In this document: positions 17,490-26,693 of the stretch, one piece after another
How the letters are laid out: every line of letters begins with the position of its first letter
Position numbering within the stretch: the stretch's first letter is position 1
Source: Paracoccaceae bacterium
Lineage (GTDB): Bacteria > Pseudomonadota > Alphaproteobacteria > Rhodobacterales > Rhodobacteraceae
Direction of reading: 5' to 3'
Assembly: GCA_027489375.1 (NCBI GenBank)
Contig: JAIXZW010000004.1
Location: 163,660 to 227,659, forward strand
Length of the DNA stretch: 64,000 nt
Notes under the pieces: model-generated
What the model saw: only the letters and a program-made list of their open reading frames with translations
Told to the model about the DNA's origin: nothing
Database searches by the model: none
Program-made: the position numbers and the translations under genes

Positions 17490-18842
17490 ATGAACAGACG
17501 CCAACTTCTTGGCGCCGGTGCGACTCTGGTCGCCAGTGGCGCTTGGGCGCAGACCAGCAACATGGGTCTGCCGGAAGCTCCGATTGCAACGGATGCAAAG
17601 ACCCAGAAACCGCTCGTCCCCCAGTCGGGGCCGGACTACAACCCTGTCGTCACGCTGAACGGCTGGACGCTTCCCTATCGGATGAACGGCAATATCAAGG
17701 AATTCCATCTGGTCGCCGAGCCGGTGGAGCGCGAGCTTGCCGAGGGCATGATCGCCTACCTATGGGGCTATAACGGCCAGTCCATCGGCCCGACCATCGA
17801 GGCGGTCGAAGGCGACAGGGTGCGGATTTTCGTCACCAACAAACTGCCCGAACATACCACGATCCACTGGCACGGCATGATTCTGCCCTCGGGCATGGAT
17901 GGCGTGGGCGGGCTGAGCCAGAAGCAGATCCCGCCAGGCAAGACATTCGTCTACGAGTTCGATCTCGTGAAGTCCGGCACTTTCATGTACCACCCGCATG
18001 CCGACGAGATGGTGCAGATGGCCATGGGCATGATGGGCCTCTTTATCGTGCATCCCAAGGACCCGGCCTTCATGCGGGTGGATCGGGACTTCTGTTTCCT
18101 GCTGGCCGCCTATGACATCGACCCCGGCACCTACATGCCACGCGTCATGCAAATGACCGACTTCAACCTTTGGACCTGGAACAGCCGGGTCTTTCCCGGC
18201 ATCGACCCGCTGGTGGTGAACAAAGGGGACCGGGTCCGCGTGCGGGTCGGCAACCTGACCATGACCAACCACCCGATCCACATGCACGGTTACGACTTTG
18301 AGGTGACCGGCACCGATGGCGGCTGGGTCCGTCCCGAAGCGCGCTGGCCTGAAGTGTCGATTGACATCCCGGTCGGAGCAATGCGGGCCTATGAGTTCGA
18401 TGCAAAATACCCTGGAGACTGGGCAATCCATTGCCACAAGTCACACCATACGATGAACGCCATGGGTCACGATGTGCCCACCTTCATCGGTGCAGACAAG
18501 TCCCGACTGACCAAACTGATCCGGAAGCACCAGCCCGAATACATGCCGATGGGCACAGCAGGGATGGCCGACATGGGGGAGATGTCTATGGAAATCCCAG
18601 CCAACACCGTGCCGATGATGACCGGCTGGGGCCCCCATGGACCCATCGAAATGGGTGGCATGTTCTCGGTTGTTAAGGTGCGGGAAGGCATTGCCCCCGA
18701 CGATTACTCGGACCCTGGCTGGTATGAAAATCCGCCTGGAACTGAGGCTTACGAATGGACCGGTGCTGTACCGGCCCCCGTCATCAGAGACAGCGGCGAG
18801 ACTGTCCTGACACCAAGTCCTGCCGCTATGCGCAGGCCCTGA
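17490..18842 (+). CDS. Second multicopper oxidase (Tat-exported)
   Basis: 450 residues from ATG 17490, seven bases after GAGGAG; a TTG at 17475 overlaps the previous stop and is less likely. Twin-arginine signal MNRRQLLGAGATLVASGA. Copper ligands: HWHG near 125, YHPHADEM near 168, HPIHMHGYDFEV near 264 and HCHKSHHTMNAM near 314. The C-terminal 110 residues are Met-rich and lack further ligands. It differs clearly from the oxidase at 10244 and belongs to the copper-oxidase group co-transcribed with TolC-like and cupredoxin genes. Likely role: oxidation of Cu(I) in the periplasm. Confidence 0.92.
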   Translation: MNRRQLLGAGATLVASGAWAQTSNMGLPEAPIATDAKTQKPLVPQSGPDYNPVVTLNGWTLPYRMNGNIKEFHLVAEPVERELAEGMIAYLWGYNGQSIGPTIEAVEGDRVRIFVTNKLPEHTTIHWHGMILPSGMDGVGGLSQKQIPPGKTFVYEFDLVKSGTFMYHPHADEMVQMAMGMMGLFIVHPKDPAFMRVDRDFCFLLAAYDIDPGTYMPRVMQMTDFNLWTWNSRVFPGIDPLVVNKGDRVRVRVGNLTMTNHPIHMHGYDFEVTGTDGGWVRPEARWPEVSIDIPVGAMRAYEFDAKYPGDWAIHCHKSHHTMNAMGHDVPTFIGADKSRLTKLIRKHQPEYMPMGTAGMADMGEMSMEIPANTVPMMTGWGPHGPIEMGGMFSVVKVREGIAPDDYSDPGWYENPPGTEAYEWTGAVPAPVIRDSGETVLTPSPAAMRRP

Positions 18843-18877
18843 AACAATCTCGAGCAAACAAGACCAAGGAAACATCG

Positions 18878-19348
18878 ATGAAATCTCTGTCACTTATTGT
18901 TGCTACACTAATGACTGCGAGCGCCGCTTTCGCTGCCGGAACCGGTGAACATTCCCACGATGAAATGGAAGTGGGCCGCCCCGGAATCGAAGCCGAAGTC
19001 ACCCGTACGATCAATGTCCGGATGTATGAAACGGAGGATGGTGAATACCTCTATGAGCCGAGGGACTTGGCGATCAAAGCAGGAGAGACGATCCGCTTTG
19101 TCATCGTCAACGATGGCGAAAGTCCCCATGAATTCGTGCTCGACACAATGCCGCAAAATGCAGAGCACAAGGCTCTGATGGAGAAGTTCCCCGAGATGGA
19201 ACATGAGGACCCGAATGCCGTTCGACTTGAACCGGGCAAAGAGGGAACCATCATCTGGACCTTTGCCAATTCAGGTTCCTTCGAGTTCGCCTGCTTGATT
19301 CCTGGCCACTACGATGCCGGAATGCATAGCCCTGTCACCGTCAACTGA
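18878..19348 (+). CDS. Periplasmic cupredoxin (CopI/plastocyanin-like)
   Basis: 156 residues from ATG 18878; the longer frame from 18755 overlaps the oxidase gene and lacks a signal. Signal MKSLSLIVATLMTASAAFAA, then a His-containing GEHSHDEME. The cupredoxin fold shows ESPHEFVLDT (first His ligand) and FEFACLIPGHYDAGMHSP carrying the Cys-x-x-x-x-His-x4-Met type 1 ligand set. It probably binds and passes copper or electrons in the periplasm. It is 35 bases downstream of the oxidase gene in the same operon. Confidence 0.88.
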   Translation: MKSLSLIVATLMTASAAFAAGTGEHSHDEMEVGRPGIEAEVTRTINVRMYETEDGEYLYEPRDLAIKAGETIRFVIVNDGESPHEFVLDTMPQNAEHKALMEKFPEMEHEDPNAVRLEPGKEGTIIWTFANSGSFEFACLIPGHYDAGMHSPVTVN

Positions 19349-19369
19349 ACATCAACGCAGGAAAATATC

Positions 19370-19651
19370 ATGAACATTCGCAAAATATTGTCCGCCGCAA
19401 TCCTTGCCATCGCAGTAGCAGGCGCAGCGTCGGCCGCCACCTTCACAAAGGCCACTGTAAAGAAGATCGACTTGAAGGCGGGTAAAGTCACCCTTATCCA
19501 CGAAGAGCTGGTCGATCTGGAAATGCCCGCAATGACGATGGTGTTCGTTCTTGCGGATCCATCCATGGCACAGCAACTCACTGTGGGGGACGAGATCGAA
19601 TTCGTCGCTGAACGCGTCAATGGCAAGCTGACAGTGACCGAGTTGCGTTGA
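19370..19651 (+). CDS. CusF-like periplasmic copper chaperone
   Basis: 93 residues with signal MNIRKILSAAILAIAVAGA. The OB-fold CusF pattern is present: KATVKKIDLKAGKVTLIHE, then the Cu(I) site region LEMPAMTMVF, which supplies the two Met ligands, and VGDEIEFVAE. It lacks an obvious Trp next to the site. Last gene of the copper operon, ahead of a hairpin terminator. Confidence 0.9.
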   Translation: MNIRKILSAAILAIAVAGAASAATFTKATVKKIDLKAGKVTLIHEELVDLEMPAMTMVFVLADPSMAQQLTVGDEIEFVAERVNGKLTVTELR

Positions 19652-19658
19652 GATAGGC

Positions 19659-19688
19659 GCACCGCAGGTCGACTTCGGCCTGCGGTGC
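19659..19688 (+). terminator. Terminator of the copper operon
   Basis: Perfect 10-bp stem GCACCGCAGG/CCTGCGGTGC with a 10-base loop, starting eight bases after the stop of the CusF-like gene. A short CCCTTTG follows instead of a clean T-run. Confidence 0.68.
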
Positions 19689-20034
19689 GTGCGCCCTTTG
19701 CTGTGCAAGCTGTGGCAAACCCGATTGCTGGCTACGGTTCAGACGGACCGTTACGATGGTTTTCCGCTGACCTCTTCCGTGAAACGAGGGTGCTCGGGTT
19801 GTGCTGACCCAATTCCAAATTTTCTCACCTTTACAGCCTGCACGAATGGCAGCTTAGAGAAAATCCCATTAGCACAATGCTGCGCGGCCATCAGTCGGCT
19901 TTCCGCCCATTGCTTAGGTTGGGACGAGCTTGGCTCAGTGCTCCGCGCCGGACGCTTTGAGAGCTTCCTCTTTAGTGGGGGGAATTCAATGGGTCGCAAT
20001 ACTCGATTTATCTCCGCTGAATGCCCACCCGGCC
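19689..20034. other. Gene-free stretch at the left edge of the island
   Basis: 346 bases between the convergent copper operon and the giant helicase gene. Small frames occur on both strands but none has an RBS or recognisable product. It could be a degenerate intergenic repeat; I cannot confirm that. Confidence 0.5.
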
Positions 20035-23000
20035 TCAAGTTCTACTCTCGTTTCGCCTCCGGAACACAAGCTCCGGCAGGACAGTTTGCCATTCCGCCCG
20101 CTTCACGTGGACTTGAAACCGTTCCTCATTGTCCGCCTTGCGCCAGTGGACGATGGCACCGACCTGCGCCGAGACGATATCTGTGCCTTCAGGCGGCGTC
20201 CAGTTTCCGGCCATCCGACCCAACACCCGCCCCTTCGCATCGAGCAGAAGCCACTTTCCTTCCCGCTGCTCCAGCGACACCCGGTCGTCGATCTCTGCCT
20301 CGGCAATTGCCTGATGCGTAGGGCTCGCATCCGAAAGCCGACCGGCATAGGACAGATCGACCGCCCCCATGTCGGGCAACTGATACTGGTCTGGTTCAGG
20401 CAGTTCCGATGCTCGCGGTGCTTCGATCGGGCGCAAAAGCTCGCTTTCGCTGTCGGCGCGAACAAAGGCGTGGGCACCTCGGGTTACCACGGCGAGGCTG
20501 CGCCGTGCGCGGGTCATGGCGACATAGAAGAGGCGGCGCGGGGCCTCGCCATCCTCTCCCTTTGATAGCGCCTGCCAGCCGCCGTTCAGGATCACCACAT
20601 GGTCGAATTCGAGACCCTTGGACCGATGCGCCGTCAGCAGAAGCAATCCCCGCTGCGCCGCCCTGACGTCCTGCGCCCATTCGGCCAGCCAATCGATCGC
20701 GTCTGGCACGGGGATGGTCTTGGCGCCAAGTTCGCGGGCAAGATCCGCGATGCCTTCGGCGATCAGGTCGGTCCACTTGGTCTGCCGCTGCTGGTTGAGG
20801 AGGTCGAGAAGGTCCTGAATGGTCAGCATGGCCGCAGGCCGTCTCCGCAGGCCCGCCACCAGCTTTTGCATCTCGCGCATGCGCCAGACGCTGGGCAGCT
20901 TTTCGTTGGCCATCTCGACTGGAAGGCCCAGCTTTTCCGCATAGGCCCGCACGGGCCCCAGTCGCCGCCAATCGCGTGAGATGATGGCGGTGCGCGACCA
21001 TGCAAAATCCGGGTCCAGATGCGACAGGCGGACCAGTTCGTCCACCGCCGCCATGGCTTGCGCGATATCATCGCCCGGCACGTCAAGGAACTGCACGCGC
21101 CCTTTGGCCACCGGGTCATATGCGGCCATGACTCCGCCGCCGGGGTGCAGGCTGCGGAGCTTGTCCACCGTGATCGGATGGCCGGCCTTCATGCGGCCTT
21201 CGGCGGGTTCGATCACCTGATTGGCGGCGTCGATGATGTAGCGGGTGGAGCGGTAGTTTTCGGTCAGGAACTTCGGCTTGGCGCGGTAATCCTCTTCAAA
21301 CCGGCGGATGAAGGACACCGACGCCCCGGTGAAGGCGTAGATGTTCTGGTCGTCATCGCCCACCGCAAAGAGGCTGAGGCGCTGGTCGGGATCATCGAGC
21401 GACCGCCCCGCGACGGCGGCGATCAGGGCGTATTCTTCAGGTCCGATGTCCTGATATTCGTCGACCAATATCCAGCGGTAGCCCTGGATCAGCGCCTCCC
21501 GCTGCGCCTCGGCTTCCGCCCGGGTGAGGCCCTCGCCGTTGATCAGAGCAACGGCGTCGCGCAGGATGGCGTCGAAGTCGCGGGTCTCGGTCGCTCCACC
21601 AGCAAAGCTTGCGCCGACAATGCGCATGGCAAGCGCGTGACAGGTGGAGACGGTGACCCATGCGGCATCGTCACCCACCAAGGTGCGCAGCCGGGCGCGG
21701 ATTTCTGCCGCGGCATGGCGGTTGTAGGTCAACACAAGGATGCGCTGCGGGTCCTCGCGCCGGACGCGGAGCAGATAGGCGATGCGGTGGACCAGCACCC
21801 GCGTCTTGCCCGATCCGGGTCCGGCCAACACGAGGACGTTGGTCTCCTCACGGTCATCGGCGACGATTTCCTGCTGGACCGGATTGCCGAGGTCTTCGAC
21901 GATCTGCTTCCACGCCCGCCCCGTCGTCTGCCGACGGATCTCAACGTTTAGCCCGGGCATCCAGCGGCGCAGGAAGCGATCCTGATCCAGTTCGAAATAG
22001 TCCCGCGCCAGTTGCTGGGCCTTGCCGATGTCCTCCAGCCCCGTATCGGCATAGGCGGCCATCACATGGGTCTGCAGCGTCTGTTCGCGGTAATGTTCCT
22101 GCAAGGGCAGGTAGTCCCTGGCCAGAAACTGCGTCCGTTCCGGCTTCAGGTGGATCGTCATGGCCGAGCGGAACACGGTCAGCCCCTTGCCGAGGGTGAG
22201 CACCTGCTGTTCGTGCAGCCACAAGAGCGCGCGCTCCATCAGCTTCGTCATGTCGCGCACGCCGGATGCCTTGAGGATCGCATCGCCGTTCAGCACGCCC
22301 AGAAGCGCGCCGAGCGTCGTTTCGACCTGAATGTCCTTGCCCTTGGTGCCAGAGGGCACCTTGCCGATCAGGAACTCCAGCAGCGCTTCCGCTCCCATCC
22401 AGCGCAGGTCGGCAGTCTGTTCGACCACGCGCCATGTGCGCTGCGGCACGATGTCGAGTGTCTTGGCCGAAAGCTTGCGCAGCCGGATGTTGCCCTGCGC
22501 CCCATCCTCATCGCGCCCGTCGCGTTCGATGCTGCGCAGCAGGCGTTCAAGGATGTGGGGGCTCGCCCCGGCATGGCCCATCTCGCGCAGCTTGTGGCTG
22601 GCGATGGTCAGGTCAAGGTGGCCACCGCCCCCGGCATCGGCCTCGGGCGCCAGTTCGCGCATCGCGGTCAGAAGTGCGCCTTCCATCGCGCGCGCCGCCG
22701 CGAAGCGCTGGCGCGAGGCATTCTCGATGCCGACATGAACCTGCGCCGTCAGGGCGATGTCATTCCGGGCAAGGCCCAGCATTTCAAGGTCCGCCATCGC
22801 CTTTGCCAGCCCACGATGGGTCAGCCCCGCGACGCCGGTCAATTCATCGGTCGAAATCCCCATATCGGCGGGGGCATTCATCATGTGGCGGATGATGTCC
22901 AGAAGCTGCCGCCGCCGCTTCTCGGTGATCTCGTGCCGGGCGAGCAGCGCCGCCGCCCCGTCAAACGTGCTGACCAGCAGAGAGGACGGGAACACCTGCA

Positions 23001-25173
23001 CCCGGTTCTCCTCGCGTGAAACGAGGGTGGCTTCTTCCAGCCAGGACACGGCGGTCTTGACCCGCGTGTCGTCGGTGGCGCTGTCGCGCAGGAATTCGTG
23101 CTCTTTCTCCTCGCGCACGATCTCGCCGGTGGTGGCCACGACTTTGCCGCCGTTGCGTCCCTGTTCGTCGATGCGGCGCAGTGCCTTCAGGATCGCGCCG
23201 ATCTCGTGCCGTTCCAGACGGGAGCGGGCGGTCAGGGTGAATTGCCGCTCCACATCGTCATTGTGATAGAGCAGCACGCAATCGGCCGGCTGGCGGTCGC
23301 GTCCGGCCCGTCCGGCCTCTTGCAGGTAGTTCTCGAGCGATCCGGGGATGTCGGCATGGACGACCAGACGGATGTCGGGCTTGTCGATCCCCATCCCGAA
23401 GGCATTGGTCGCGGCGATGACGCGCAGGTCGCCCACGCGGAAAGCCTCCTGCACGGCCCGCTTTTCCTCTGCGGTCAGCTTTGCATGGAAATGCGCTGCG
23501 GCCAGCCCCTGACCGCGCAGAAACTCTGCAACATCTTCCGTCGCCTTCCGCGCCGCGCAATAGACCACCGCGCCTGACCGCCCTTCTGGCGGAAGATGGT
23601 CCGTGATCGCCTGAAGGATGTCGTTGTTTTTCGTGGTTTTCGTCGTCTCAAGCACCGAAAAGGTCAGGTTCGCCCGTGTCGCCCCGCCGTCGAACAGGCC
23701 CAACTCGATCCCCAGCCGTTCGCGGAAATGGTCGGTGATGTCGCGCACCACCTCGGGTTTGGCCGTGGCGGTCAGGCAGAGCACCGGCGCGGGCGGCGCG
23801 TCGCCGGAGAACTCCCGGATGAAACGCCCGATATAGCGGTAGTCGGGCCGGAAATCGTGGCCCCATTTCGACACGCAATGCGCCTCGTCCAGCACCCAGA
23901 ACCCGACCTCGCGCTGCTTCAGCACTGACCGGACCGAGACGGAGCGCAATTGTTCCGGCGAGATCAACAGGATCGCCGCCTGACCCAGCCGGACCCGGTC
24001 CAGTGCCTCCTGCCGTTCGGGCATCGACAACATGCCGTTGATGGTGACCGCCGAGGATATCCCCGCGCGTTCCATTCCCTGCACCTGATCGGCCATCAGC
24101 GCGACAAGGGGAGAGATGACGACCGTCAGCGCCCCCGTCTTGTCGTAAAGGCTGAGCGCGGGCACCTGATAACACACCGACTTGCCGGTCCCGGTGGGCA
24201 GGATGCCAAGCACGTGGTCGTGGCCCATCGCCCGTTCGACGATGACCTCTTGCAACGGGCGGCCTGCGGCATCGGTCGGCTCCGGGCGGTAGAAAGGAAA
24301 GCCGAACCACTTCTTCAGCGCGCCCTTGGGATCGTTCATCGTGGCGCACCAAGTGCAGGACGGCAGACCGCAATTCGTGTCGCGCAGCTGCCGCACGATC
24401 AATGCCGCCTCGGGGAAGGAGACGCGCACCCAGGGCGGCATGACCGACTCGCCGCCCGACACCGAGATCCATGCAAGGGCATAGGCCATCGGCCATGCCA
24501 TCTTCACGTCGCTGAGCGCTTCGAGTGCCGGACCGACCTGGGCGCTACAGGCCTGCCCGTTCAGCAATCGCCGGATCGCGACAAGGGCCGCCGCCCTTTC
24601 CGGTGCCTTCTCGCTTCGCACATGCTGGAACACCGCATCGAACCCGTCCGACCGATCCGTGCGGGTGACGAGATGATGCCAAGCCAGCAGCAGATCCGGC
24701 GATTGGCCCCTGAGTGCCTCAATCTGGTTTTCCAGCACCTGAAACACCAGACGGGCATCCAGTTCGGGGTTGTTCACGTGGCCCGCCTGCAGGCGCCCGT
24801 CCTGATAGTGCTTGACGAGGTGGTGGTAAGGATTGCGCGGGAAGGCCAAGGGGTTCAGCCAAAGCGTATCGATGGGCGCGAGCATCTTGTCGCGCAGTCT
24901 CGGGCGCTTTGCCAGGAGATGCTCGATATCGTGGCGCAGGATGTTGTGGCCGATGATATGGCTCGTCGTCGTGAGAGCCGCTTCGAGCTTGTCGAGCGAT
25001 TGCGGCAACCGTCCCTTACTGGCCACCACCGCCGGGCCCGTCCCGTAGCGCACAGCCGCCAGATCAAAGATCTCGGCTCGCTTGGGATCCACCTCCAGAT
25101 CGACGGACAGGCACCGCTCCAGCAGGGGCGCCCGGTCCTCGGTTCTTGGACGCAAAAAGCTGAGAAAAGGCAT
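20035..25173 (-). CDS. Exonuclease-RecQ-UvrD triple fusion helicase
   Basis: 1712 residues, ATG 25173. Residues 1-180 look like a DnaQ-type 3'-5' exonuclease: DLEVD near 25 supplies the first acidic pair and IGHNILRHDI near 93 the Exo II motif. Residues about 280-800 are a RecQ-family SF2 helicase: PTGTGKSVCYQ near 323, VLDEAHCVSKWGHDF near 427, CLTATAKPE near 470, and QEAGRAGRDRQ near 620. Residues about 1110-1600 are a UvrD/Rep SF1A helicase: LAGPGSGKTRVL near 1116, LVDEYQDIGPEE near 1236, AVGDDDQNIYAFTGA near 1270 and TAHRSKGLEFDHV near 1521. Predicted role: processing or repair of branched DNA, or attack on foreign DNA. The position at the edge of a defence island favours the latter, by inference. 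Confidence 0.9.
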   Translation of the reverse strand: MPFLSFLRPRTEDRAPLLERCLSVDLEVDPKRAEIFDLAAVRYGTGPAVVASKGRLPQSLDKLEAALTTTSHIIGHNILRHDIEHLLAKRPRLRDKMLAPIDTLWLNPLAFPRNPYHHLVKHYQDGRLQAGHVNNPELDARLVFQVLENQIEALRGQSPDLLLAWHHLVTRTDRSDGFDAVFQHVRSEKAPERAAALVAIRRLLNGQACSAQVGPALEALSDVKMAWPMAYALAWISVSGGESVMPPWVRVSFPEAALIVRQLRDTNCGLPSCTWCATMNDPKGALKKWFGFPFYRPEPTDAAGRPLQEVIVERAMGHDHVLGILPTGTGKSVCYQVPALSLYDKTGALTVVISPLVALMADQVQGMERAGISSAVTINGMLSMPERQEALDRVRLGQAAILLISPEQLRSVSVRSVLKQREVGFWVLDEAHCVSKWGHDFRPDYRYIGRFIREFSGDAPPAPVLCLTATAKPEVVRDITDHFRERLGIELGLFDGGATRANLTFSVLETTKTTKNNDILQAITDHLPPEGRSGAVVYCAARKATEDVAEFLRGQGLAAAHFHAKLTAEEKRAVQEAFRVGDLRVIAATNAFGMGIDKPDIRLVVHADIPGSLENYLQEAGRAGRDRQPADCVLLYHNDDVERQFTLTARSRLERHEIGAILKALRRIDEQGRNGGKVVATTGEIVREEKEHEFLRDSATDDTRVKTAVSWLEEATLVSREENRVQVFPSSLLVSTFDGAAALLARHEITEKRRRQLLDIIRHMMNAPADMGISTDELTGVAGLTHRGLAKAMADLEMLGLARNDIALTAQVHVGIENASRQRFAAARAMEGALLTAMRELAPEADAGGGGHLDLTIASHKLREMGHAGASPHILERLLRSIERDGRDEDGAQGNIRLRKLSAKTLDIVPQRTWRVVEQTADLRWMGAEALLEFLIGKVPSGTKGKDIQVETTLGALLGVLNGDAILKASGVRDMTKLMERALLWLHEQQVLTLGKGLTVFRSAMTIHLKPERTQFLARDYLPLQEHYREQTLQTHVMAAYADTGLEDIGKAQQLARDYFELDQDRFLRRWMPGLNVEIRRQTTGRAWKQIVEDLGNPVQQEIVADDREETNVLVLAGPGSGKTRVLVHRIAYLLRVRREDPQRILVLTYNRHAAAEIRARLRTLVGDDAAWVTVSTCHALAMRIVGASFAGGATETRDFDAILRDAVALINGEGLTRAEAEAQREALIQGYRWILVDEYQDIGPEEYALIAAVAGRSLDDPDQRLSLFAVGDDDQNIYAFTGASVSFIRRFEEDYRAKPKFLTENYRSTRYIIDAANQVIEPAEGRMKAGHPITVDKLRSLHPGGGVMAAYDPVAKGRVQFLDVPGDDIAQAMAAVDELVRLSHLDPDFAWSRTAIISRDWRRLGPVRAYAEKLGLPVEMANEKLPSVWRMREMQKLVAGLRRRPAAMLTIQDLLDLLNQQRQTKWTDLIAEGIADLARELGAKTIPVPDAIDWLAEWAQDVRAAQRGLLLLTAHRSKGLEFDHVVILNGGWQALSKGEDGEAPRRLFYVAMTRARRSLAVVTRGAHAFVRADSESELLRPIEAPRASELPEPDQYQLPDMGAVDLSYAGRLSDASPTHQAIAEAEIDDRVSLEQREGKWLLLDAKGRVLGRMAGNWTPPEGTDIVSAQVGAIVHWRKADNEERFQVHVKRAEWQTVLPELVFRRRNESRT

Positions 25174-25310
25174 TCCGGCCAGTCAATTAATCCGCAGGTT
25201 GTCACAGTGTTAGGTGACGACCCATCGAACGGCAATCAAAATGGCGGGCAAGGTGGACTGACTGCATCTGTCCTAAAGGCGGTCTAAGGGTTTGCAACCG
25301 GCGCATCGGA

Positions 25311-26693
25311 TCACGAGTTAAACGCCCCTTCCGGCAGATCCTCCGCAAGCTCCAACATGCTGACCTGCATCTTTGTCAGCCGTGCTTTGTAAACGCGCTG
25401 AGTGTGGTAATGCTGGGCAGTCCGAGCCGACCGCTGGCCGCACGCTGCGAGGGCGAGTTCGGTTCCTTCCGCGCCCAGAGCGCTGGCGAAGATTTCATGG
25501 ATCTCCGTGCGGACGATGTGCTCGCTGATGCCAAAATACTTCAGCCACTGGGCGGAGACGTAATTGTAGCCGACCTGCTTGCCCGAACGCGTGATCAATG
25601 CGGGGCGTTTCTGTGACAGGCAATCCGCGCGCGCCATCTCAAGGTACGCCGGATCGAGTCCATCCAGTATCAACGCATTGATGTAGGGGGTCAGGTACTC
25701 GTCGACACGCCCTTCGATCAGATGACGTGTCTTCGACGTCACAACCCTGAAGTGCCAGCGATGGCCGTCCCACGTCAGGTGTTCCCCGAAGACCAGCCGG
25801 GTATCGTTAAGTCTCTGTGGCAACGGCATGAAGAAAGCCAAAGAAAATGCTTCATTGCGCCGCGACAAGGCTGAGCGGGGGTTTCTCGTCGCGACTGCCT
25901 CTTCGAGAATTTCTTTTGCCGTGGCAAGCACTCTGGCGGGGCTGACATCAACCTCCGCGAGTTTCTTTTCCTTGCGCTTCGGCGCCAATTTCGCCAGCCC
26001 GTCGTGATAGGCTGTCAGACGGCGAAGCTCGGTCTGGATTGCCTCCGGTGCGCCCGTGTACTTCGCAACTCGTCCGAGTGCCGCCGTCGTCGTACACTTG
26101 GTAGCGCTCGACACACCCCGCGCGTTCATGTCGGCATGCACCGCAGCAAGCGCGGCGAGGGAGAGTTCCACCGGCAACCCGCGATCTAAAGCCGATTTTG
26201 CCAACTGCCTAAGCTTCATCGCGCTGAGTGCCGTGGTTTTTAGAGCCGGGGCCCGACAGTTCTTGGAGCCGAGGCCAAGTCGCATGTCTGCCAGCGCGCG
26301 TTGCCACGCCAAGGGCAGGTTCGCTTCTGGTACAGTTGTCGTGGCGACGCGGGCTCTGCCTTTCTTCGGACGGTTCCTCGCGTTCGTCCATTTCTGCTGC
26401 CGGCGCATGGCAACGCGTCCAGCACGGTAAGCCAAGATTGTCCCTGGTAGAATCATCGACAGGGCTCTTGAGAGCTGGCCTTGATAACCATGCGACGTGT
26501 TTCCGGCATCGACAGCGTCGATCAGGTCTTCAGTAACGTCATCGATGTGGACGATGCCCTTCGCTTCGCAGAGTTTCAGGAGACGATCCACGCAGCGTAG
26601 CTGCTCGACCGAAAGCTGCGGAACGAGATGCCGGAGCGGCTGCCAGCGAGCTTCGGCAAGGATCGCGTCTGCGGTTCGTCGATCAGGCTGCAT
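25311..26693 (-). CDS. Tyrosine-recombinase-like protein (second of an overlapping pair)
   Basis: 460 residues from ATG 26693, which lies inside the last codons of the upstream recombinase gene. The C-terminal half has the layout of a tyrosine recombinase: an Arg in QRLNDTRLVFGEH, HIVRTEIHEIF as the H-x-x-R box with following His, and RTAQHYH with the candidate nucleophile Tyr. The motifs are divergent, so activity is uncertain. The N-terminal half is basic and probably DNA-binding. Overlap with the neighbouring recombinase gene means that the two are made together, as in elements where two recombinases act as a heteromeric machine. Confidence 0.7.
   Translation of the reverse strand: MQPDRRTADAILAEARWQPLRHLVPQLSVEQLRCVDRLLKLCEAKGIVHIDDVTEDLIDAVDAGNTSHGYQGQLSRALSMILPGTILAYRAGRVAMRRQQKWTNARNRPKKGRARVATTTVPEANLPLAWQRALADMRLGLGSKNCRAPALKTTALSAMKLRQLAKSALDRGLPVELSLAALAAVHADMNARGVSSATKCTTTAALGRVAKYTGAPEAIQTELRRLTAYHDGLAKLAPKRKEKKLAEVDVSPARVLATAKEILEEAVATRNPRSALSRRNEAFSLAFFMPLPQRLNDTRLVFGEHLTWDGHRWHFRVVTSKTRHLIEGRVDEYLTPYINALILDGLDPAYLEMARADCLSQKRPALITRSGKQVGYNYVSAQWLKYFGISEHIVRTEIHEIFASALGAEGTELALAACGQRSARTAQHYHTQRVYKARLTKMQVSMLELAEDLPEGAFNS

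Noticed and set aside
19689..20034. Small frames at the left island border as a small-RNA or peptide gene
   Set aside because: No promoter, RBS or conserved-looking product could be pointed out.
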